Made by a program: the position numbers and the translations under genes. Shown piece after piece: positions 44,082 to 52,070 of a stretch of DNA of 64,000 nt (position 1 is the first letter of the stretch; the number at the start of each line of letters is the position of its first letter). Under the pieces are notes generated by a model. It saw only the letters and a list, made by a program, of their open reading frames with translations, did not search any database and was not told the origin of the DNA. Source of the DNA: Pseudomonadota bacterium (lineage in GTDB: Bacteria > Pseudomonadota > Alphaproteobacteria > Rhodobacterales > Rhodobacteraceae); NCBI GenBank assembly GCA_020161615.1, contig JAIUPD010000009.1:124001-188000 (forward strand), given 5' to 3'.

Positions 44082-44190
44082 GTTTCAACATTAAAGTTTT
44101 AAACTTGAAACTTTTCCCGTGGCGGCATCCCGCGACCACGACAAGGCTTGATCCGCGCGCGCGCTTGCCTAAACTTTCAGACTTGAAATA
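44082..44190. promoter_or_regulatory. AT-rich promoter with candidate MarR operators
   Basis: Between the divergent monooxygenase and marR genes, 44094-44106 reads AAGTTTTAAACTT (near-perfect palindrome). GTTTCAA (44082-44088) and TTGAAAC (44105-44111) form a wider inverted pair. A second element TTTCAGACTTGAAA lies at 44175-44188. The shared word ACTTGAAA suggests two regulator sites, one near each promoter. Assignment to the adjacent MarR protein is inference. Confidence 0.45.
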
Positions 44191-44242
44191 ACCGCGCGGA
44201 AGCCCCCTCACCCGCCCCGCGACCCCTGCCCGGAGCTGCCGC

Positions 44243-44719
44243 ATGACCGAGAGCCCTCTGCTGGACGCCACCCCCGAACCGGCCCTGGACCCGCTGAGCA
44301 AGCGCCGCCTCAAGGCCTGGATAAGGCTGCTGAACGTGACACGGCAGGCCGAGAACCAGTTGCGGGAATTCCTGCGGGTGAACCACGACACCACGCTGCC
44401 ACGCTTCGACGTGATGGCCGCCCTCTGGCGCCGGCGGGACGGGCTGAGCATGTCGGACCTGAGCCGGGCTTTGCTGGTCTCGAACGGGAACGCTACGGCG
44501 GTGGTCGACCGGCTGGAGCGCGATGGGCTGGTGATCCGCACGCCGGTCGCCAATGACCGGCGCACGGTGCGGGCCACGCTGACCGACGAGGGGATGCGGG
44601 TCTTCGAGGCGATGGCGGCCGCGCATGAGCGCGAGGTGAACGGCCTTTTCGCCGGGCTCGATGCCGCGGATCTGGATGCGCTGCGGGCGATCTTGCAGAA
44701 AGCCAGCGCGCAGGGCTGA
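44243..44719 (+). CDS. MarR-family regulator of the 2-aminobenzoyl-CoA operon
   Basis: The 158 aa winged-helix protein has a dimerisation N terminus ([20 protein letters not shown]), a DNA-binding part [20 protein letters not shown] and wing [20 protein letters not shown]. MarR regulators of aromatic CoA pathways usually repress until a CoA thioester binds. It is divergent from the catabolic operon, with candidate operators between. The following ubiD gene is on the same strand but about 100 bases away, so it could also be under its control. Confidence 0.9.
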   Translation: MTESPLLDATPEPALDPLSKRRLKAWIRLLNVTRQAENQLREFLRVNHDTTLPRFDVMAALWRRRDGLSMSDLSRALLVSNGNATAVVDRLERDGLVIRTPVANDRRTVRATLTDEGMRVFEAMAAAHEREVNGLFAGLDAADLDALRAILQKASAQG

Positions 44720-44820
44720 GGGCGGCAGATTTGCCCGCTATCGAAAAGGAAATGTCCGATCGGTAAAGCCCTGGCGCTGGCCCCACCCGGCCGCTTTCGC
44801 GTCTAATCGGCACAGTTGAG

Positions 44821-46173
44821 ATGTCGAACCGGAGCACCCGATCCATGCACAGCCTGCTGAAAACGCTCGAAGCCCGGGGCGAGTTGCGCCGCGTCACCAA
44901 GCCCGTGGACCCGCAGCACCAGCTGGCCGCCGTGACCCGTGCCGTGCAGCGCGCGGGCGGCGAGGCGGTGCTGTTCGAGAGCGTGCAGGGCAGCGCGATG
45001 CCTGTCGTCTCCAACATCTTCGGCAGCCATCAGCGGCTGTGCGACATGATCGGCACCGGCGATCAGACCTTCTGCCAGCGCTGGATCGCCCTGACCGAGG
45101 CCTGCATCGCCGCCGCACCCGGCAGCTTTACCCGCCCCGCGACCGAGGCCGAAGCGAGCGGTTTCGTCAGCGGCAAACTGTCCGATCTGCCGGCGATCAC
45201 TTGGCACGGGCGCGACGGCGGCCCCTATTTCACCAGCGCGATCTTCCTCGCCAACGATCCCGAGACGGGGGTAGCGAACCTGTCCTTCCACCGTTCGCAG
45301 CAGATTTCCGATCAGGAGTTGCGCGTCCGGCTGGGCAGCACCCATGACCTCGCCCGCTATCAGCGCGCCGCCGAGGAAAAGGGCGAGGCGCTGGAAGCGG
45401 CGCTGATCCTGTCCGCCCCGCCCGAGATCTTCCTGTCGGCCTGCGCCTCGCTACCCTATGAGGCGTCGGAACTGGCCATGGCGGCGCAGATCCGGGGCGA
45501 GCCGCTGGCGATGCGGCGCTGCGCGACCATCGACCTGGAGGTGCCCGCCAGCGCCGATATCGTCGTCGAGGGCCGCTTCCTGCCGCATGAACGCCGCCCC
45601 GAGGGGCCCTTCGGCGAATTCATGGGAAATTACGTCGAAATCGGCCCGAACCACGTCTTTGAGGTCACGCATGTCAGCTACCGCAAGGAGGCGGTGCTGC
45701 ACGGCCTCCTCTGCGGCTCGCCCGAGGATCTGCGACCCCTGGAGGCGGTAACGGCGGCGCGGGTGTACCGCGCGGTCAGCGCAGCGGTGCCGGGGGTGAT
45801 CGACGTGAGTTGCCGGCCGAATGTGATGATCTCGATCATCAAGATCAAAAAGGCCTACGAGGGCCACGCGCAGCATGTGTTCCTGGCGGCGCTGGCCTCG
45901 CATCTCGATTACAACAAGGTGGTGATCGTGGTGGACGAGGATGTGGACATCCACGACCTCGATGATGTCATGTGGGCCTATCTGACACGGGGCCGGGCGG
46001 ACACGCGGGCGATGATCCTGAACGACATTCCGGGCTTCTACCGCGATCCGAAGAAGGATCACTGGGGGCGGCTGTGCATCGACGCGACGATGCCTTGGGG
46101 GCGCGAGACGGAATTCGCGCGCAAGTCGATCCCCGGTCAGGACGAGATCGACCTCAGGGACTGGCTGGCATGA
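44821..46173 (+). CDS. ubiD: UbiD-family prenylated-FMN decarboxylase
   Basis: The 450 aa protein has UbiD marks: LSFHRSQQIS (conserved Arg), HERRPEGPFGEFMGNY with the catalytic Glu/Arg cluster, and VVVDEDVDIHDLDDVMWA, the metal/phosphate contact. UbiD enzymes reversibly decarboxylate aromatic or unsaturated acids using prenylated FMN. ATG 44821 or ATG 44845 (MHSLLKTL) are both possible. It overlaps ubiX by 4 bases, giving enzyme and cofactor maker. Placement beside an aromatic cluster suggests a hydroxyarylic acid decarboxylase rather than ubiquinone synthesis, but both remain possible. Confidence 0.88.
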   Translation: MSNRSTRSMHSLLKTLEARGELRRVTKPVDPQHQLAAVTRAVQRAGGEAVLFESVQGSAMPVVSNIFGSHQRLCDMIGTGDQTFCQRWIALTEACIAAAPGSFTRPATEAEASGFVSGKLSDLPAITWHGRDGGPYFTSAIFLANDPETGVANLSFHRSQQISDQELRVRLGSTHDLARYQRAAEEKGEALEAALILSAPPEIFLSACASLPYEASELAMAAQIRGEPLAMRRCATIDLEVPASADIVVEGRFLPHERRPEGPFGEFMGNYVEIGPNHVFEVTHVSYRKEAVLHGLLCGSPEDLRPLEAVTAARVYRAVSAAVPGVIDVSCRPNVMISIIKIKKAYEGHAQHVFLAALASHLDYNKVVIVVDEDVDIHDLDDVMWAYLTRGRADTRAMILNDIPGFYRDPKKDHWGRLCIDATMPWGRETEFARKSIPGQDEIDLRDWLA

Positions 46174-46739
46174 GCCCCGCGCCGGATCGGCTGATCGTCG
46201 GCATCTCGGGCGCGTCCGGCGTGCGCTACGGCGTGCGGCTGCTGGAAATCCTGCGCGACACGCCGATCGAGACGCATCTGGTGATGACCCCGGCGGCCGA
46301 GATCACGCTGGCGCACGAGACCGATCTGAAGGTGGCGCAGGTCCACGATCTGGCCGACCGGGTTCACGCGGCGAAGGATATCGCGGCCGGTATCTCCAGC
46401 GGGTCGTTCCGCACGCTGGGGATGGTGGTCGCGCCCTGTTCGGTGCGGTCGATGTCGGAGATCGCGACCGGCGTCACCTCGGGCCTGCTGACGCGGGCCG
46501 CGGATGTGGTGCTGAAGGAACGGCGGAAGCTGGTGCTGATGGTGCGGGAGACGCCGCTGCATCTGGGGCACCTCAGGACGATGACTCAGCTGGCCGAGAT
46601 GGGGGCGATCATCGCCCCGCCGGTGCCCGCCTTCTACAACCGGCCCGGCAGCCTCGATGATATCGTCGATCACAGCCTCGGCCGGGTGCTGGACCTGTTC
46701 GGGATCGACACGGATCTGGTCCGCCGCTGGAAGGAGTGA
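46170..46739 (+). CDS. ubiX: Flavin prenyltransferase UbiX
   Basis: The 189 aa flavoprotein begins VGISGASGVRYGVRLLEIL and contains VVAPCSVRSMSEIATGVTSG and VRETPLHLGHLRTM, all UbiX/PadI signatures. It attaches dimethylallyl phosphate to FMN, supplying the UbiD cofactor. ATG 46170 overlaps the ubiD stop by ATGA. The longer frame from 45972 lies within ubiD. The operon seems to end at a 16-base palindrome just downstream. Confidence 0.93.
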   Translation: MSPAPDRLIVGISGASGVRYGVRLLEILRDTPIETHLVMTPAAEITLAHETDLKVAQVHDLADRVHAAKDIAAGISSGSFRTLGMVVAPCSVRSMSEIATGVTSGLLTRAADVVLKERRKLVLMVRETPLHLGHLRTMTQLAEMGAIIAPPVPAFYNRPGSLDDIVDHSLGRVLDLFGIDTDLVRRWKE

Positions 46740-46745
46740 CGGGGC

Positions 46746-46761
46746 GTCCCACGCGTGGGAC
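46746..46761. repeat. Perfect 16-base palindrome downstream of ubiX
   Basis: GTCCCACGCGTGGGAC is fully self-complementary and lies 6 bases after the ubiX stop. With no T tract, it may be a protein-binding site or a weak terminator. A partial copy, GTCCCACACC, occurs about 75 bases downstream. Confidence 0.5.
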
Positions 46762-46875
46762 AGCCCTCAGCCCCCAGCAATTCCAAGGACTTGGCAGGCC
46801 CTATTAACCTTTGGGCAAGAGAGTCCCACACCACGGCCCCTTGCCCGGGGGTCCGGTGGCGGCTATCCCCGACCG

Positions 46876-47223
46876 ATGCGCATCCTTGAAAACGTCATCA
46901 GCGACCGCGGGTCGAAATATGCCGTCTCGGGCGGGCCCTGCCGCAGCGAGGACGAAGCGAAGGCCTTCGTCAAGGAACTCTGCCGCAAGAAGAAATTCGC
47001 CAAGGCCACGCATCATTCCTGGGGCCTTCTGACCGCGGACGGGCCCCTGAAGAACGACGATGGCGAGGCGGGCGCAGGAATGGTCATCCTGCGCATGCTG
47101 GAGCGCGAGGGCGTGACGGATCATATCGTCGTGGTGACGCGCTGGTACGGCGGCAAACATCTGGGCGGCGACCGCTTCCGCCATGTGCAAGACGCGGTGC
47201 GAATCTATCTGGATGCGCCCTGA
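46876..47223 (+). CDS. IMPACT/YigZ-family (UPF0029) protein
   Basis: The 115 aa protein has the UPF0029 core: RGSKYAVSGGPCRSEDEAKA, KATHHSWGLL, NDDGEAGAGMVILRML and VTRWYGGKHLGGDRFRHVQ. It lacks the C-terminal domain of E. coli YigZ and is closer in layout to the single IMPACT domain. Biochemical role unclear; relatives act in translational control or ribosome/tRNA binding. Its 3' end overlaps the convergent TIGR02444 gene by 19 bases. Confidence 0.82.
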   Translation: MRILENVISDRGSKYAVSGGPCRSEDEAKAFVKELCRKKKFAKATHHSWGLLTADGPLKNDDGEAGAGMVILRMLEREGVTDHIVVVTRWYGGKHLGGDRFRHVQDAVRIYLDAP

Positions 47224-47696
47224 CCCGGGCCGAAGGCGTCGAGAAGCTGCGCGATCTCGCCCTCGGTCACCGGGGCGCCGCCGAGGAAATAGCGCAGGCC
47301 CGGCAGGGGGTCGGCACCCCGGGCGACGCGCGCCATCAGCCAATCGGCGATGATCCCGGCCTGAACCCGCTCGGCCGCCAGTTCCACCGCTTTCAGCCGG
47401 TCGCGGAACCCTTCGCGCGTCTCGTCCCCCACCCCGGCAACCGGCGCCCGCAAGGCGATGCGCAGCGCCCGGGCCGGGCGCACGGCGGCGGCCCGCCAGG
47501 GTTCGGAGGCGGCGCGCAGCGCCTGAACCTCGGCCGGGGACAGCGGCGCGCCCAGCGCCCGGGCGGCGTAGCACAGGCCCAGAAGGACCATCACGTCGAT
47601 GCCCCCCTGATCCTGCAAGCGCAGGCAGAGGGGGGCGATGCCCGGGCGGGCATAGGCGGCGGTGATCGCCGCCCACAGCGCGTTTTCGCCGTTCAT
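47205..47696 (-). CDS. TIGR02444-family protein of unknown function
   Basis: The 163 aa protein starts MNGENALWAAITAAYARPGI and contains CLRLQDQGGIDVMVLLGLCY, matching the TIGR02444/DUF2390 family pattern (YARPGVxxxCLxLQDxxGxDVxxLL). It is mostly helical and probably cytoplasmic. The ATG overlaps the stop of the upstream ABC ATPase by 4 bases, placing it as the tail gene of the peptide-transporter operon. No function is known to me. Confidence 0.8.
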   Translation of the reverse strand: MNGENALWAAITAAYARPGIAPLCLRLQDQGGIDVMVLLGLCYAARALGAPLSPAEVQALRAASEPWRAAAVRPARALRIALRAPVAGVGDETREGFRDRLKAVELAAERVQAGIIADWLMARVARGADPLPGLRYFLGGAPVTEGEIAQLLDAFGPGQGASR

Positions 47697-48505
47697 TCCG
47701 CGTCGATGCGGAAGGCGGGCGGCGTGGGACGGGTCACGTCAGGAACCGGAATGGCGTCGATCATGCGGCGGGTAAACTCGTGCTGGGGGTTGGACCAGAC
47801 CTGCCGCGCGGGGCCAGTCTCGACAATCTCGCCCTTGTACATCATCGCCACGCGGTCGGCGAAGGTTTCGACCAGCATCAGGTCGTGGCTGATGAACAGG
47901 TAGCTCAGCCCCATGTCGCGCTTCAGTTCCCACAGCAGATTGATGATCTGCGCCTGAATGGAGACGTCCAGCGCCGAGACGGGTTCGTCGCAGATCAGCA
48001 GGTCCGGCTTCATCACGAGCGCCCGGGCGATCCCGATCCTCTGGCGCTGCCCGCCGGAAAACTCGTGGGGGAAGCGGCGACCCCAATCGGTCGGCAGGCC
48101 CACGCGCTCCATCATTTCATGCGCGCGTTTCAGGCGGGTCGATTTCTCGCCGATCTGGTGGATGTCCAGCGGCTCGCGGATCAATTGCTCCACGCGCTTT
48201 CGGGGATTCAGCGAGGAAAACGGGTCCTGGAACACGCATTGGATATGCGGCCGGAAGCGTTTCAGCCGGAAGCGGTCGAGGCCCGCGATGTCATTGCCGT
48301 CGTATTCGATCACGCCCGAGGAGGGCGCTTGCAGGCCGAGAATGGTGCGGGCGAGCGTGGTCTTGCCGCAGCCGGATTCGCCGACCAGCGCCAGCGTCTC
48401 GCCCCGGTTCAGATGCAGCGAGATGCCGCGCACCGGGTGAATCGTCGTCTTGCCGACGCGGAAGCTGACGTGCAGGTCGTCGATGCGCAGGAGGGGATTG
48501 GTCAT
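47693..48505 (-). CDS. Oligopeptide/dipeptide ABC transporter ATP-binding protein (DppF/OppF type)
   Basis: The 270 aa ATPase starts at ATG 48505 (MTNPLLRIDDLHVSF). Walker A is GESGCGKTT, the signature FSGGQRQRIGIARAL, and Walker B LLICDEPVSALD. QCVFQDPFSSLNPRKRV is a typical Opp/Dpp F-subunit stretch. It pairs with the D-type ATPase 1 base upstream to drive import. Longer frame to 48805 lies inside the D gene. The substrate class is peptide-like or nickel-like by family; context gives no sure ligand. Confidence 0.92.
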   Translation of the reverse strand: MTNPLLRIDDLHVSFRVGKTTIHPVRGISLHLNRGETLALVGESGCGKTTLARTILGLQAPSSGVIEYDGNDIAGLDRFRLKRFRPHIQCVFQDPFSSLNPRKRVEQLIREPLDIHQIGEKSTRLKRAHEMMERVGLPTDWGRRFPHEFSGGQRQRIGIARALVMKPDLLICDEPVSALDVSIQAQIINLLWELKRDMGLSYLFISHDLMLVETFADRVAMMYKGEIVETGPARQVWSNPQHEFTRRMIDAIPVPDVTRPTPPAFRIDAE

Positions 48506-48506
48506 G

Positions 48507-49490
48507 TCAGACCCTCGCGTCGGTGACGGGGTGGTGGCAGGCGTAGCCATGCGCGCCCTCGAATGTCGGCTCGGGGAAGCGCGCGCGGCAAAGTTCGCTG
48601 GCATTGGCGCAGCGGGGGGCGAAGCGACAGCCCGGCATCGGGTCGGCGATGGAAGGGACGGTGCCGGGGATCTCGCGCAACACGCCGCCCTGCGCCGAGG
48701 CGCGCTCAGGGTTCGGCGTCGCGTCCAGCAGGCCGCGCGTATAGGGGTGGCGGGGGTTGAGGAACAGGTCGCGCGTCGGCGCCTCCTCGGCCTTGTTGCC
48801 GGCATACATGACCATCACCCGGTCGGCGGTATGGGCAACCAGCCCGAGGTTGTGGGTGATAAGGACAATCGCCACCCCGGTATCGCGTTGCAGGCGTTTC
48901 AGCAGCCGCATGATCTGCGCCTGAACGGTCACGTCCAGCGCCGTCGTCGGTTCGTCGGCGATCAGCACATCGGGGTTGCAGGCCAGCGCCATGGCGATGA
49001 CCACGCGCTGCAATTGCCCGCCCGACAGCTTGTGCGGATAGGACCAGGCGAGGGTTTCGGGGTTCGGCAGGTCCACCTTGGTGAGCAGGTCGATGACCCT
49101 TGCCCAGGCCATCTCGCGCGGGAGCTTCTCGTGCTCCTCGATGACCTCAAGCACCTGTTTGCCGACCGGATAAAGCGGGTCGAGCGCGGCCATCGGTTCC
49201 TGAAAGACCATGCCGATTTCGGCCGCGCGGACCTTGCGCATGGCGCGGTTGTCGGTGATCGGCAGTTCGCGGCCCTTGAAGCGGATGGTGCCGCTGAGCT
49301 TTTCCACGGCGTCCGGCAACAGGCCCATGATGGCCAGCGAGGTCATCGACTTGCCGCAGCCGGATTCGCCGACGATGGCCAGCGTCTCACCCGCGTTCAC
49401 ATGGAACGAAACGCCGCGCAGGATCAGGACGCCGGGCTTCTTGCGGACGCAGATCTGCAGGTTCTCGACCTGAAGGATGGGGTTGGCCAT
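48507..49490 (-). CDS. Oligopeptide/dipeptide ABC transporter ATP-binding protein (DppD/OppD type)
   Basis: The 327 aa ATPase starts at ATG 49490 ([15 protein letters not shown]). Walker A is GESGCGKSM, the signature [15 protein letters not shown], and Walker [15 protein letters not shown]. The C-terminal [15 protein letters not shown] holds the Cys-rich (possible Fe-S) motif of the D subunits. It overlaps the upstream permease stop by one base. The frame extending to 50189 runs through the permease gene and is spurious. Confidence 0.92.
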   Translation of the reverse strand: MANPILQVENLQICVRKKPGVLILRGVSFHVNAGETLAIVGESGCGKSMTSLAIMGLLPDAVEKLSGTIRFKGRELPITDNRAMRKVRAAEIGMVFQEPMAALDPLYPVGKQVLEVIEEHEKLPREMAWARVIDLLTKVDLPNPETLAWSYPHKLSGGQLQRVVIAMALACNPDVLIADEPTTALDVTVQAQIMRLLKRLQRDTGVAIVLITHNLGLVAHTADRVMVMYAGNKAEEAPTRDLFLNPRHPYTRGLLDATPNPERASAQGGVLREIPGTVPSIADPMPGCRFAPRCANASELCRARFPEPTFEGAHGYACHHPVTDARV

Positions 49491-50341
49491 CACTGCCCCC
49501 TCTGGCTGCGGAGCCGCGGGTTGAGGTAATCGTTCAGCCCGTCGCCGACGAGGTTGAGGGCCAGCGCGGTGAGCAGAAGCGCGATGCCGGGGATGGTCAT
49601 GATGTACCAAGCGTCGCGCAGGTTGTTCTTGCCCATGCCGATCATCGTGCCCCAGGTGGTGACATTGGGATCGCCGAAGCCGAGGAAGCTGAGCGCGCTT
49701 TCCATCAGGATCGCGGTGGCGATCATGATGGTGGACATGACGGTGACGCCGGACATGGCATTGGGCAGGATCTGGGTGAAGATGATGCGCCGGTCGCTCA
49801 TGCCGACGACGATGCAGCCCTGCACATAGGCCTTCTCGCGCAGGACCATGAACTCGCCGCGCACGAGGCGGGCGATGGCGGGCCAGCTGACCACGGCGAG
49901 CGAGAAGATGATGACCTGAATCGAGGGGCCGAGGACGGCGACGACGACGATGGCCAGCATGAATTGCGGGATGGTCTGGAAGAGTTCGGTCACCCGCATC
50001 AGCAGGTTGTCGATCCAGCCGCCGTAATAGCCGGCGAAGGCGCCGACGAGGATGCCGAAGACCATGGCGACGGTGACCGAGGCGAAACCCACCAGCAGCG
50101 AGATCTGCGCGCCGTAGAAGAGCCCGGCCAGGATGTTGCGGCCAAGGCCATCGGTGCCCAAGGGCGCGCCGGGGTATTGGCCGGGCCATTGCAGCGGCGG
50201 GCCCATCATCGTGTCGGGGGGCTGCGGGAAGAAGAAGGGCGCGGTGGCGGCCATGAAGAAGACCGTCGCCAGCAGCAAGAGGCCCAGCAGCATCATCCAG
50301 TCGCGCAGGATGGCGGAGGCAAGGGATTTCACGCGGTCCAT
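49490..50341 (-). CDS. Oligopeptide/dipeptide ABC transporter permease (DppC type)
   Basis: The 283 aa inner-membrane protein has about six segments and starts at ATG 50341 (MDRVKSLASAILRDW). Family marks are APLGTDGLGRNILAGLFYG near residues 60-80 and the EAA-type loop near VQGCIVVGMSDRRIIFTQIL. It forms the channel with the B permease. The frame continuing to 50869 lies in the B gene. Overlaps both neighbours by one base (TGATG), typical of coupled translation. Confidence 0.92.
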   Translation of the reverse strand: MDRVKSLASAILRDWMMLLGLLLLATVFFMAATAPFFFPQPPDTMMGPPLQWPGQYPGAPLGTDGLGRNILAGLFYGAQISLLVGFASVTVAMVFGILVGAFAGYYGGWIDNLLMRVTELFQTIPQFMLAIVVVAVLGPSIQVIIFSLAVVSWPAIARLVRGEFMVLREKAYVQGCIVVGMSDRRIIFTQILPNAMSGVTVMSTIMIATAILMESALSFLGFGDPNVTTWGTMIGMGKNNLRDAWYIMTIPGIALLLTALALNLVGDGLNDYLNPRLRSQRGQ

Positions 50342-51333
50342 CACTTCAGCTCCACGGTCGGGTTGATGATGGCATAGAGCAGGTCCACGACCAGGTTGGC
50401 GACGATCACGAAGAACGAGCTGAGGACCAGGATGCTGAGCAGAAGGTTCAGGTCGCGCTGGAACATGGCGTCGAACATCAGCCTGCCAACCCCGGGCCAG
50501 GAAAACACCGTCTCGGTCAGCACCGCCCCGCCGAGGAAATTGCCCACGTTGGTGCCGACGACCGTGACCAGCGGCAGCACGGCGTTGCGCAAGGCGTGGC
50601 GGTAGGACAGCCGACGCTCGGAAATCCCCTTGGCGCGGGCCACGCGGATGAAGTCGAGGGACAGCACCTCGAGCATCCCGGCCCGCACCAGTCGGATGTA
50701 AATGGCGAGGTAAAAGATGGATTGCGCCAGCGCCGGCAGGATCAAGTGATGGGCGATGTCCACCACCCGGTCCCAGCCGGTGTTGAACGCCAGCACGTTC
50801 TCCATGCCGGAGGTCGGCGTCCAGCCCAGCGTCACGGCGAAGATCAGGATCATCATCAGACCGATCCAATAGGGCGGTGTGCCATAGAGCAGCAGCGCCA
50901 CGAAGGAAATCACCCGATCCGGCCAGCGGTTGGCATAGCGCGCGGCGGTGACTCCGAAAACGATGCCGCCGATGACGGCGATGACGATCGCCGCGCCCAT
51001 CAGCATCAGCGTGGCGGGCATCCGGCTGAAGATCAGGACCGAGACCCGCTCGTTGAACACATAGCTATAGCCGAGGTCCAAGGTCGCCAGCCGCACGAGG
51101 AAGGCCCAGAGCTGGCTGAGCAGCGGCTGGTCCAGCCCGAATTGGGCCCTGAGTTGCGCGATATAGGCAGGATCGGCGGTGCCTGCCTGCCCGGCCAGAG
51201 CCTCGGCCGCGTCGCCGGGGGCGAGTTTCAGCAGGAAGAAGTTGATGATGGCAATGACCAGCATCGCCAGCGCACCATAGGCCACCCGCTTGGCCAGAAA
51301 GGCCCAGGGGAAACGGCGTCGGATCGGTTTCAT
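50341..51333 (-). CDS. Oligopeptide/dipeptide ABC transporter permease (DppB type)
   Basis: The 330 aa permease begins at ATG 51333 (MKPIRRRFPWAFLAKRV). Membrane segments are evident (ALAMLVIAIINFFLL, ATLMLMGAAIVIAVIGG), and the EAA-type loop is FIRVARAKGISERRLSYRHA. LKLAPGDAAEAL after the first segment is typical of DppB (KLxPGD). It is coupled to the racemase-like gene upstream by a 4-base overlap. Confidence 0.92.
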   Translation of the reverse strand: MKPIRRRFPWAFLAKRVAYGALAMLVIAIINFFLLKLAPGDAAEALAGQAGTADPAYIAQLRAQFGLDQPLLSQLWAFLVRLATLDLGYSYVFNERVSVLIFSRMPATLMLMGAAIVIAVIGGIVFGVTAARYANRWPDRVISFVALLLYGTPPYWIGLMMILIFAVTLGWTPTSGMENVLAFNTGWDRVVDIAHHLILPALAQSIFYLAIYIRLVRAGMLEVLSLDFIRVARAKGISERRLSYRHALRNAVLPLVTVVGTNVGNFLGGAVLTETVFSWPGVGRLMFDAMFQRDLNLLLSILVLSSFFVIVANLVVDLLYAIINPTVELK

Positions 51334-52070
51334 GCGGGGATTTCCGTGGGACGTGCATCCGGCAGGCGGCCATCGGGCCGGGCCTGCCCGTGATGGATGG
51401 CCAGAAGCCAGTCGTAGAAGCCATAGACCGGCAGGTCCAGCGCTTCGGCCAGCGCCGCCTGATAGGGCGGCAGGTTGGTGCATTCGAGGACCAGCGCCCG
51501 GGTATCGGGCGCGCGGGCCAGCAGGGCGCGGGCGGCGGCGATCAGTTCATCCGTGGCCCGCTGGGCGTCGATGGGGCGGTCGGGATCGTTGGCGCGCAGC
51601 ACGTTCAGCAGATGCGCATCATCGGGCAGCGCGCCGACCGGCAGGTCCGGGTCAACCCCGGCGGCAAGCAGGTGCGCCGGGGTAATCGAGCCTTCCAGCA
51701 ACCCCATCACCGCGACCTTGCCGTGCTGGCGCTGCCGGAGCGGGATCTGGAACAGCGCAGAGGCGGTGAAGGGCACCGGGCATCCCCAAGCCAGATTTTC
51801 CTGCTGGAAGACCAGAAGCCCGCAGGAGGTGGTGAGGAGTTCCGCACCCCGCGCCACCAGCCGGTCGCGCGCGGCGCGGAACCCCTGGGCCAGCGCCGGA
51901 TCCTGCGGGTCGCCCCGCAGGATCCGGGTGATGCCGGCCCCGCCCACGGTTTCGTACAGGACCCTGCCGCCGAAGGTGCTTGCATTGCCGATGTCGCCGG
52001 GCGGCCGCGCGAAGCGTGTGTCCAGCAACATGACGCCGACAGGCGGCAGATTCTGCACGGGATCGCTCAT
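51330..52070 (-). CDS. Asp/Glu racemase superfamily protein
   Basis: The 246 aa protein has the two catalytic-site cysteines of the superfamily in LLTTSCGLLVF and VLECTNLPPYQ and an N-terminal VGVMLLDTRFARPPGDIGN. The superfamily includes aspartate, glutamate and hydantoin racemases, maleate isomerase and arylmalonate decarboxylase, so the reaction is open. It lies second in the transporter operon, overlapping the binding-protein gene and the B permease by 4 bases each. It probably acts on a component of the imported compound. Confidence 0.83.
   Translation of the reverse strand: MSDPVQNLPPVGVMLLDTRFARPPGDIGNASTFGGRVLYETVGGAGITRILRGDPQDPALAQGFRAARDRLVARGAELLTTSCGLLVFQQENLAWGCPVPFTASALFQIPLRQRQHGKVAVMGLLEGSITPAHLLAAGVDPDLPVGALPDDAHLLNVLRANDPDRPIDAQRATDELIAAARALLARAPDTRALVLECTNLPPYQAALAEALDLPVYGFYDWLLAIHHGQARPDGRLPDARPTEIPA

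Noticed and set aside
43981-44577. N-terminal extension of the monooxygenase/reductase
   Set aside because: It would run antisense through the MarR gene and the promoter region. The flavoprotein motif and a good RBS place the start at 43980.
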